Origin: Staphylococcus hyicus
Lineage (GTDB): Bacteria; Bacillota; Bacilli; Staphylococcales; Staphylococcaceae
Length of the DNA: 64,000 nucleotides
Assembly (NCBI RefSeq): GCF_000816085.1
Contig: NZ_CP008747.1
Span: 2,046,001-2,110,000, forward strand
Direction of reading: 5' to 3'
A model generated the notes under the pieces. That model made no database searches, was not told the DNA's origin, and saw only the letters and a program-made list of their open reading frames with translations. Position numbers and translations under genes: made by a program. Below, piece after piece: positions 57,892 through 64,000 of this stretch. How positions within the stretch are numbered: the stretch's first letter is position 1; each line of letters starts with the position of its first letter.

Positions 57892-58125
57892 GTTAGTGCA
57901 CCTACTTATCTCCACTATTTTTTCTAAAGGCTTACATTATAAATATCATTTTGCGTGCTTTTCCGAGCGTTGATATTTTATCCTATTTATATTTAAATAA
58001 GTTTCAAATCTACTTTTAACTATACCAAGATTAAGACGCCTACATCTAGCAAAAAGAAATATTCAACATAAATTCGTAAAACTGCGCCCATCGCTTTTAT
58101 ACAACGCAAAAATTTGAAGATACCT

Positions 58126-58182
58126 TTAAAGAAAACGGACACGCACTTATACACGACAAAGATAAGCCTACATGTCCGTTTA
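58126..58182 (-). terminator. terminator of the CNNM/CorC gene
   Basis: AAACGGACATG and CGTGTCCGTTTT pair across a long internal loop with CTTAT/ATAAG; TTTTCTTTAAAGG follows on the minus strand. Confidence 0.7.
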
Positions 58183-58187
58183 TAATG

Positions 58188-59552
58188 TTATTTGTCTTGT
58201 GTGTTGTCTTGTGTGTCGTCGTCATCAGCATCGCCAATTCGGCGACGTGATTCATGACATTCATAACGCAACAATACACTGATAATTTGATGGTTTTCAA
58301 TTTCGGAAACAATCCATCGATCATATTGCGTATCAATATAGTCGTCTTGTTCAAGCTCTGTATTTTGGGATTGTAACCAACCACCGATAGTATCAATATC
58401 ATCTGAATCTTCAAACGCTATTCCATATTCTTCTTCAAGATCACGTAATAATACACGGCCATTGATTTGGAATGTATTATCATCTAATTTAATGATGTCA
58501 TTAATTTCATCATCGTCAAATTCATCTCTAATTTCACCCACAATTTCTTCAAGGATATCTTCCATAGTTAATATCCCTGCAGTACCACCGTATTCATCAA
58601 TAATTAAACTGATGTGAACATGTTCACGCTGCATTCGGATGAGCGCATCACTAATTCTTGTCGTCTCTGAAATCATGGGCAACTCATGGATATAGTTTCC
58701 AATTTTTATCGGTGTACCTGAAGCATACTCCGTTAAAAACTCTTTTACATTGATAAATCCTTTAATGTGGTCTTTATCTCCATCTTCAGTAATTGGATAA
58801 CGTGTAAATTGATGTTCTTTGATTGTTTCGAGCAACTCATCAACATTAAACGGTTCATTTAATGTAACCATTTGTGTTCTTGGTACCATAATATCTTTTG
58901 CATGACGTTCATCAAATGAAAATATATTTTGCATATAAGCAAGTTCTGTTTGGTTAATTTCGCCACCATGGTAACTATTATTCATAATAATTTTAAGTTC
59001 TTCTTCAGACATAGCTTCATTCCCTGCATTAGGATCCGCACCAAACAAACGAATAATCAATCTAGCTGAACCGTTCATGAGCCAAATTAGTGGTTTCATG
59101 ATTAAACCAAAAATGTAAAGTGGACGCGCATATAATAACGCAATATTTTCAGTGTATTGAATCGCTAACGTTTTCGGCGCAAGTTCCCCGACTACAACAT
59201 GAATATATGTCACGATAATAAAAGCTGTTACAATTGAGATGGTAGCTACTAATGCATTAGGTAAATTTAAAAGTTCAATCACTGGATGTAAAATACGTTC
59301 AAATAATGGCTCTCCTAACCACCCTAATCCAAGTGACGTGACTGTAATGCCTAATTGACACGCAGACAAGTAATAATCTAGATTGGAAATCATTTTTTTC
59401 ACAACTCTTGCATTCCCGTTGCCTTCTGCAATCAGTTGTTCTACTCGTGAAGCGCGTACTTTGACTAACGCAAACTCCGAACCCACAAATACTGTGGTTA
59501 ATGCAATTAATGCTACAAATATTGTTAAATATAATATGGTCGTACTATCCAA
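58188..59552 (-). CDS. CNNM/CorC-type protein (DUF21, CBS pair, transporter-associated domain)
   Basis: 454 residues: an N-terminal DUF21 membrane domain with four helices (about 1-185), a CBS pair (about 205-335; VPRTQMVTL, DEYGGTAGILTMEDILEEIVGEI) and a C-terminal CorC/HlyC domain. It is followed by an unusual Asp/Gln-rich tail DADDDDTQDNTQD. Bacterial CNNM proteins export Mg2+ or protect against excess of it (as MpfA does in S. aureus). The start is TTG 59552; the SD AAGGGA just upstream is inside a small hairpin. TAA directly precedes it in frame, so no longer start exists. Confidence 0.87.
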   Translation of the reverse strand: MDSTTILYLTIFVALIALTTVFVGSEFALVKVRASRVEQLIAEGNGNARVVKKMISNLDYYLSACQLGITVTSLGLGWLGEPLFERILHPVIELLNLPNALVATISIVTAFIIVTYIHVVVGELAPKTLAIQYTENIALLYARPLYIFGLIMKPLIWLMNGSARLIIRLFGADPNAGNEAMSEEELKIIMNNSYHGGEINQTELAYMQNIFSFDERHAKDIMVPRTQMVTLNEPFNVDELLETIKEHQFTRYPITEDGDKDHIKGFINVKEFLTEYASGTPIKIGNYIHELPMISETTRISDALIRMQREHVHISLIIDEYGGTAGILTMEDILEEIVGEIRDEFDDDEINDIIKLDDNTFQINGRVLLRDLEEEYGIAFEDSDDIDTIGGWLQSQNTELEQDDYIDTQYDRWIVSEIENHQIISVLLRYECHESRRRIGDADDDDTQDNTQDK

Positions 59553-59700
59553 TTAATTCCCTTATAGAAAGGGATTCACCTCCGTTATTTTGCATCGCTC
59601 ATGTAAAGGCGATGACATCAAAAATGTAATACGTCGTGCGCGTGCCGTTCTTGATGTTAAATCCTTCCCATTGAGCTTCCCTCCAGACACAAAAATATTA
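59553..59700 (-). promoter_or_regulatory. structured 5' leader of the CNNM/CorC gene
   Basis: Reading the minus strand, three stems precede the TTG start: ACATCAA/TTGATGT (outer, about 59657-59612), CATCGC/GCGATG (about 59615-59593) and TCCCTT/AAGGGA (59575-59559), the last closing over the SD. A second SD-like GGAGGTGA sits before the third stem. A promoter-like TATGAT/TATAAT cluster lies around 59705-59735. I do not recognise a known riboswitch. Confidence 0.5.
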
Positions 59701-59810
59701 ATTTTATCATAGCATAATTCTTAGTGAAATTATACTATAAATACTCACTCTGAAAACGTGAGATATATGTCCCCAAACCTTTTAATGGTCATTCAATTTT
59801 AAATGTAAGA

Positions 59811-59853
59811 TTAAAAAACCTTCAAAGTCGGTAAAAGATGACGTTTGAAGGTT
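59811..59853 (-). terminator. terminator of the fru operon
   Basis: AACCTTCAAA pairs with TTTGAAGGTT (59853-59844 with 59826-59817), then TTTTTTAATC on the minus strand, 45 bases after the fruA stop. The rest of 59553-59897 is the leader and promoter of the CNNM gene. Confidence 0.85.
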
Positions 59854-59897
59854 CTATATAAAGGCCTGCCTCACTTACAATGCCTATATGTTCATAT

Positions 59898-61811
59898 TTA
59901 TTTCACTGTTGTATTGGTATTGACATTCTTTTTTAAAATACCATAAATCATCGCACTAACAAGTGCACCGATTAAAATCGCAATGATTGTGAATAATGCG
60001 TGACCTAAATCTGTGCCAAAAATAACTACTAAACCACCATGTGGCGCTTGAATACGAGAGCCAAAGAGTAATGCTAAGCCACCCGCTATACCTGAACCAA
60101 ACATCATAGATGGGATAACACGTAATGGATCTGCCGCTGCAAAAGGAATGGCACCTTCAGTTATAAATGACGCCCCCATCACAAAGTTCGGAATAATTGA
60201 TCCACGTTGTGCTTTAGTGAATTTCTTTCTAAAAAGCAACATCGCAATAGCAATGGCAATTGGCGGTACCATACCACCAACCATGGCAGCTGTAATCGGC
60301 GCAGCGTTACCTGCTGTTAACGCAGCCGTACTAAAGACATATGCCGCTTTATTGAACGGACCACCCATATCAATGGCCATCATCGCGCCAATAACTACAC
60401 CTAAAATGACAATGTTAGAACCTGAAAGTCCATTAAGACCGTTTTGAAGTGCTTCATTTAACCATGCTGCAGGTGTATTAAATACATAAATCATTAATAA
60501 ACCTGTAATGAGAACTGAGAAAATCGGATAAATTAACGTTGGTTTTAAACCTTCTAACATTGGTGGGAAATTTTTCGTTAATGCTTTAATCCCTTGTGTT
60601 AAGTAACCCGCTAAGAAACCAGCAATAATCCCACCGATAAATCCAGAACCACCTGTTACAGCTAACATACCACCTACTAAGCCAGCAGCAAAGCCTGGTT
60701 TATCAGCGATACTACGTGCAATGTACCCTGCTAAAATAGGTACGATAAGCGCAAAGGCACTTTTATTCCCTATTTCCCATAGCGTTGCAGCAAATGGATG
60801 ATACTCGGAACTTTTAGGATCAAACGCGTTAGGTCCAATCATAAATACAATTGCCATTAAAATACCACCGGCGATGACTAACGGTAACATATTGGATACA
60901 CCATTCATTAAGTGTTTATAAATGGTTTTACCTATACTCAACTTTTCTTCTTTTGCATTGGAAGTGTCCTGACGTCCTTCGGCAACGAAAGGTTTTCGAT
61001 TTGAATCCATTGCTTTTTGAATTAATGTTTCAGGACGCTTAATACCATCTGCAACCGGTACTTGGACAACATTTTTCCCGTCAAAACGATTCATTTCTAC
61101 ATGCACATCAGCCGCGACAATAATTCCTGTTGCGCGTGCAATGTCTTCGTCAGTTAATTTATTTTTAATACCACCTGCACCGTTCGTTTCCACTTTCATT
61201 TTAACGCCCATTTGATCCGCTTGTTTTTTTAGTGCGTCACGAGCCATAAACGTATGCGCAATACCTGTAGGACAAGCTGTCACTGCTAAAACATAAGGTT
61301 CGTCACTGTTTGAAGGCACCCCCGTTTCTTGAACATCAGTATGGTCATCCGTTGCTTCATCATCCGCTTCATTAATAACCGCCAATACTTCTTCAGGTGT
61401 TTGAGCTTCAAGTAACCGTGCACGTACAGCTTCATCCATTAAGACACCTGACAATTTAGCCAGTGCATCCAAATGTGTTTGTGCACCTGTTTCAGGCGCA
61501 GCAATCATAAAAAATAAGTGTGCAGGCTGCATATCCAGACTGTCATAATCGATACCTGCCTTAGATTTACCAAACGCGATTGCTGGTCGATCTACAGCTG
61601 CGACTTTCGCATGCGGTATCGCAATACCTTCTCCAATACCTGTTGAACTTTGACGTTCACGATTTTGAATCCCTTCAATAAAAGCCGTGACGTCATTTAA
61701 TTTCCCAGCTCGATCAAGTTGGGAGGCAAGTTCCTCGATTGCGCTATTTTTGTCTTTCGCTGTTAAGTCCATTGCGATTGTTTCTTTAGTGAGTAACTCT
61801 GTAATTCTCAT
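59898..61811 (-). CDS. fruA: Fructose PTS transporter, EIIABC
   Basis: Takes up fructose as fructose-1-phosphate. 637 residues in IIA-IIB-IIC order: the IIA phospho-His is His67 in EGIAIPHAKV, the IIB phospho-Cys is Cys180 in VTACPTGIAHTFMA, and IIC covers about 290-630 with about nine helices (GGPFNKAAYVFS, GAIPFAAADP). The start is ATG 61811 with AGGAGGGG upstream, one base after the fruK stop. Last gene of fruR-fruK-fruA. Confidence 0.95.
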   Translation of the reverse strand: MRITELLTKETIAMDLTAKDKNSAIEELASQLDRAGKLNDVTAFIEGIQNRERQSSTGIGEGIAIPHAKVAAVDRPAIAFGKSKAGIDYDSLDMQPAHLFFMIAAPETGAQTHLDALAKLSGVLMDEAVRARLLEAQTPEEVLAVINEADDEATDDHTDVQETGVPSNSDEPYVLAVTACPTGIAHTFMARDALKKQADQMGVKMKVETNGAGGIKNKLTDEDIARATGIIVAADVHVEMNRFDGKNVVQVPVADGIKRPETLIQKAMDSNRKPFVAEGRQDTSNAKEEKLSIGKTIYKHLMNGVSNMLPLVIAGGILMAIVFMIGPNAFDPKSSEYHPFAATLWEIGNKSAFALIVPILAGYIARSIADKPGFAAGLVGGMLAVTGGSGFIGGIIAGFLAGYLTQGIKALTKNFPPMLEGLKPTLIYPIFSVLITGLLMIYVFNTPAAWLNEALQNGLNGLSGSNIVILGVVIGAMMAIDMGGPFNKAAYVFSTAALTAGNAAPITAAMVGGMVPPIAIAIAMLLFRKKFTKAQRGSIIPNFVMGASFITEGAIPFAAADPLRVIPSMMFGSGIAGGLALLFGSRIQAPHGGLVVIFGTDLGHALFTIIAILIGALVSAMIYGILKKNVNTNTTVK

Positions 61812-61812
61812 G

Positions 61813-62736
61813 TTACCCCTCCTTATTTAATGGTGTCACTGACACGCTTGATTGTAATAACTCTATTGCTTCTCGTTCTGCTAAATCATCATTGAATGCA
61901 GTCGCGGACCCAGCTGCAATAGCAAGTTCTAATTGTTTTTCAACATCGTACGCTAACGATAAGCCAGCGAGCATCCCTGCAACAGTACTGTCACCCGCAC
62001 CGACCGTATTCACTACACGTCCTTTAGGTGCCGAAATTTTATAAGCCTGCTTATGATCTACATAAATCGCACCTTTTCCTCCAAGAGAAACAAGAACCGT
62101 TTGTGCACCTTTATGGATTAATTCAGTGGCATAATGTATCACTTCTTGGTCCGTTGTGATTTGTGTATGAAACATCTCTTCAAGTTCATGTTGATTCGGT
62201 TTAACAAGTAAAGGGCGATACGGTAATATACCTTCCATCAAGCCTTTTTCAGCATCCACAACAAGTCTTGCTCCCGTTGACTCTACGACTTTAGCAATAT
62301 CCGCATACGTTGATTGCGGCAAACTACTCGGTACACTTCCCGCTAAAACAACGATGTCATTTTCAGTCGTTTGTTCAATATATCTTATCAAGTCTTGAAA
62401 TTGTTGTTTGCTGATATGCGGTCCTGATGCATTAATTTCAGTCTCTTCTTCACTTTTCAATTTAATGTTGATACGTGTGTCTTCATCGACTTCAGTAAAA
62501 TGTGTTTGAATACCAAATGATTCAAGCTGAGATTGGATAAACCGTCCAGGAAAACCTCCGATAAATCCCAAAGCTACGGAAGGAACGTTGAGCGTATTTA
62601 GAACGCGAGAGACATTAATACCTTTTCCACCTGCAAACTTAGCAGTGGCTGTTGAACGGTTTAATGTACCTGTTTGGTAGTCATCCAAAAAAACGATGTA
62701 ATCTATCGATGGATTTAAAGTCACTGTATATATCAT
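61813..62736 (-). CDS. fruK: 1-phosphofructokinase
   Basis: Phosphorylates fructose-1-phosphate to fructose-1,6-bisphosphate. 307 residues, PfkB/ribokinase fold: substrate end TLNPSIDYIVFLD and FAGGKGINVSRVL, ATP-binding LVSLGGKGA and the catalytic base in TVGAGDSTVAGML near 255. The start is ATG 62736, overlapping the fruR stop by four bases (ATGA), so translation is coupled. It is the middle gene of the fru operon. Confidence 0.95.
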   Translation of the reverse strand: MIYTVTLNPSIDYIVFLDDYQTGTLNRSTATAKFAGGKGINVSRVLNTLNVPSVALGFIGGFPGRFIQSQLESFGIQTHFTEVDEDTRINIKLKSEEETEINASGPHISKQQFQDLIRYIEQTTENDIVVLAGSVPSSLPQSTYADIAKVVESTGARLVVDAEKGLMEGILPYRPLLVKPNQHELEEMFHTQITTDQEVIHYATELIHKGAQTVLVSLGGKGAIYVDHKQAYKISAPKGRVVNTVGAGDSTVAGMLAGLSLAYDVEKQLELAIAAGSATAFNDDLAEREAIELLQSSVSVTPLNKEG

Positions 62737-63488
62737 TCTGCTCCTCCTAAAAATTCATATTTGGCTTTGAAACGACTTAAATCAATCGTGTCCATCGCCT
62801 TCTGTGACGTAATAATAATAGGGTCATCCTGTGTATGGATGCGTGCAAAATAACTTTGATGAAACTTTGATGCATCTGCAAGAATATACGTTTGTAATCC
62901 TTGTTTCATCGCATTTTCTTTCATCAATGCTTCTTGCTCATCTGGGGTAGTAAATCCCGTGTCACAATCGATACCATTAATCCCTAAAAACACTTTATTA
63001 AATGAGTAGTGCTTTAAACTGTCTGCTGCTCTAGGACCTACAACAGCTAAAGTAGTTGTTTTAATCGTTCCACCCACAATAATAGGTTGTAATCCTTTTT
63101 TAATCAACGCATCAACATGTGGCAGTCCATTTGTGACAACCGTAACGTTTTGTGCGTGCACATGAGCAATCATTTCTAATGTTGTAGAGCCTGCATCAAT
63201 ATAAATACAATCATCGTCTTTAATAAGTTGCGCCGCATTTTTAGCAATGTTTATTTTTTCATCTATATGGTGTGTTCGTTTCGCATCTAACGCAAGTTCA
63301 TGTTGTACCTGGCTTAGCTTAGCACCACCATGGACACGTATGAGTACGCCATCATTTTGGAGTTTGGTTAAGTCACGTCGAATGGTAGATGCGCTACAGC
63401 CGGTATACTCCATTAAATGTTGTAACGATAAAAAGTGATGTTGTGTGAGTGCAGCAATAATCATTTCATGCCTTTTTTCAGTTAACAT
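62733..63488 (-). CDS. fruR: FruR, DeoR-family repressor of the fru operon
   Basis: 251-residue regulator. The N-terminal winged helix has EKRHEMIIAALTQHHFLSLQHLMEYTGCSASTIRRDLTKLQ with the DeoR signature; the C-terminal sugar-phosphate domain carries DAGSTT, VVTNGLP and GINGID blocks. Effector by analogy is fructose-1-phosphate. The start is ATG 63488 with GAGGTGGAGG upstream. It leads the operon and the repeats just upstream are its probable operator. Confidence 0.92.
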   Translation of the reverse strand: MLTEKRHEMIIAALTQHHFLSLQHLMEYTGCSASTIRRDLTKLQNDGVLIRVHGGAKLSQVQHELALDAKRTHHIDEKINIAKNAAQLIKDDDCIYIDAGSTTLEMIAHVHAQNVTVVTNGLPHVDALIKKGLQPIIVGGTIKTTTLAVVGPRAADSLKHYSFNKVFLGINGIDCDTGFTTPDEQEALMKENAMKQGLQTYILADASKFHQSYFARIHTQDDPIIITSQKAMDTIDLSRFKAKYEFLGGAE

Positions 63489-63510
63489 ACCTCCACCTCA
63501 TTTCTATTCC

Positions 63511-63573
63511 AGTATAATGAATGCGCTTGCAAAAAACAACCATTTTCTTCCAAAAACAATCATAAACAATCAT
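63511..63573 (-). promoter_or_regulatory. fru promoter with cre site and FruR repeats
   Basis: On the minus strand TTGTTT (63539-63534) and TATACT (63516-63511) are 17 bases apart. TGAATGCGCTTGCA (63518-63531) matches the CcpA cre consensus at 12 of 14 positions and fills the spacer. AAACAAYCAT occurs three times (63534-63543, 63554-63563, 63564-63573), at steps of 20 and 10 bases, the first covering the -35. This suggests joint control by CcpA and FruR. Confidence 0.75.
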
Positions 63574-63581
63574 TGATAGAC

Positions 63582-63629
63582 AGAAAATGACACATATGAT
63601 AATTTACAGTTAAAATCATCACATGTGTC
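63582..63629 (-). terminator. terminator of the ybaK-like gene
   Basis: GACACATGTGATGATTT pairs with AAATTATCATATGTGTC on the minus strand, then ATTTTCTG. Strong stem, weak U-tract. Confidence 0.65.
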
Positions 63630-63646
63630 GCCTAATTTCTTTTTTA

Positions 63647-64000
63647 TTATTTAATAATATGTGCACATCGCGCATTGCCAATTGAAATCAATGTCTTTGA
63701 ATCAACACCCATTTGTACACCACGTTTCCCTGCGGAAATATAGATGGTTTCTTGTGATAATGCAGAACAATCTATTATTGTCGGCAATGGTGTTTTCATA
63801 CCTAACGGTGAACACCCGCCACGTACGTATCCTGTCACGCGGTTCAAATCATCAATCGGCATCAGCTGTAATTTCTTTTGATGAAACTGTTGCGCCGCAC
63901 TTTTTAAATCTAACTGTGCAGACACTGGAATGACGCAAACAAAATGGTCTCGATCTGCACTTTCTAATACGAGCGTTTTAAATACTTGATCAGGGCTTAC
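63647..64000 (-). CDS. YbaK/EbsC-type Cys-tRNA(Pro) deacylase, 3' part (runs off the right edge)
   Basis: The last 117 codons are in the window; the gene begins beyond 64000. The visible part starts VSPDQVFKTLVLES and contains YVRGGCSPLGMKTPLP near the middle and IYISAGKRGVQMGVD, both YbaK/EbsC editing-domain blocks. These proteins hydrolyse Cys (or Pro) from mischarged tRNA(Pro). The frame is open to the edge, so no internal start should be used. Confidence 0.88.
   Translation of the reverse strand, partial: VSPDQVFKTLVLESADRDHFVCVIPVSAQLDLKSAAQQFHQKKLQLMPIDDLNRVTGYVRGGCSPLGMKTPLPTIIDCSALSQETIYISAGKRGVQMGVDSKTLISIGNARCAHIIK

Noticed and set aside
58097..58414. 105-codon minus-strand frame overlapping the CNNM 3' end
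   Set aside because: Different frame of the same strand as a well-supported gene; it runs through the terminator.
59553..59700. M-box (ykoK) Mg2+ riboswitch before the CNNM gene
   Set aside because: The conserved M-box blocks are absent, so I only call it a structured leader.
63534..63573. CRISPR-like repeats before fruR
   Set aside because: Only three 10-base repeats, two of them contiguous, with no spacers; they fit an operator.
1..64000. tRNA, rRNA, transposase, integrase or prophage genes
   Set aside because: None were seen on either strand; the window looks like stable core chromosome.

Overview
The window is a chromosomal segment of a Staphylococcus, read largely from protein similarity to S. 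aureus as I remember it. The gene order uvrA-uvrB-csbA, prfB, secA, hpf, comFC-comFA, tagO, gdpS, thrE-like, pepT, murB, nrdIEF, dtpT, hisC, recQ, ltaS, pab, queCDE, csbB, fruRKA is the staphylococcal core order, and LtaS, staphopain, staphostatin and the EMYY lipoprotein are genus-typical. Base composition looks somewhat less AT-rich than S. aureus, which fits a coagulase-positive or animal-associated relative (for example the intermedius/hyicus group); the species is inference. No rRNA, tRNA, CRISPR array, prophage, integrase or insertion sequence is visible.

Layout. 1-17 kb, mostly minus strand: nucleotide excision repair (uvrBA behind a LexA box), csbA, an HD phosphohydrolase, a LysM/CHAP cell-wall hydrolase, prfB with its +1 frameshift, secA, the ribosome hibernation factor hpf, the competence pair comFA-comFC, degV, yigZ and tagO (first step of wall teichoic acid synthesis). 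17-19.4 kb: a secreted cysteine protease with its cytosolic inhibitor (scpA-scpB), apparently inserted between tagO and gdpS. 19.6-28 kb: gdpS, a two-gene ThrE-type amino-acid exporter with peptidase T, glycerate kinase, bacilliredoxin, a lipoprotein, a GrpB-like protein, murB and a CHY zinc-finger protein. 28-34 kb: class Ib ribonucleotide reductase nrdI-nrdE-nrdF behind two NrdR boxes, a drug/metabolite transporter and queF. 34-46.5 kb: peptide transporter dtpT, a lipid kinase, a deoxyribonucleotidase, hisC, an OpuC/EgtU-type ABC transporter, recQ, an ABC-F protein and the zinc importer zupT. 46.7-56.7 kb: lipoteichoic acid synthase, a pab operon (p-aminobenzoate for folate) continuing into 5-oxoprolinase subunits pxpB/pxpC, and the preQ1 riboswitch with queC-queD-queE. 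56.9-64 kb: csbB glycosyltransferase, a CNNM/CorC-type transporter with a structured leader, the fru operon and a partial ybaK-like gene.

Regulation is unusually readable: a LexA box over the uvrB promoter and a second one between nrdI and eamA; paired NrdR boxes one 32-bp step apart; a fru promoter with a cre site between -35 and -10 and three 10-bp repeats; a preQ1-I aptamer whose 5' flank can pair with the terminator's 5' arm; and a family of four near-identical hairpins starting with (G)CCAAC at 3' ends of genes. I did not find a wholly new multi-gene system. The best leads are the relocated staphopain module, the structured leaders before the CNNM gene and thrE, and the dispersed hairpin family.
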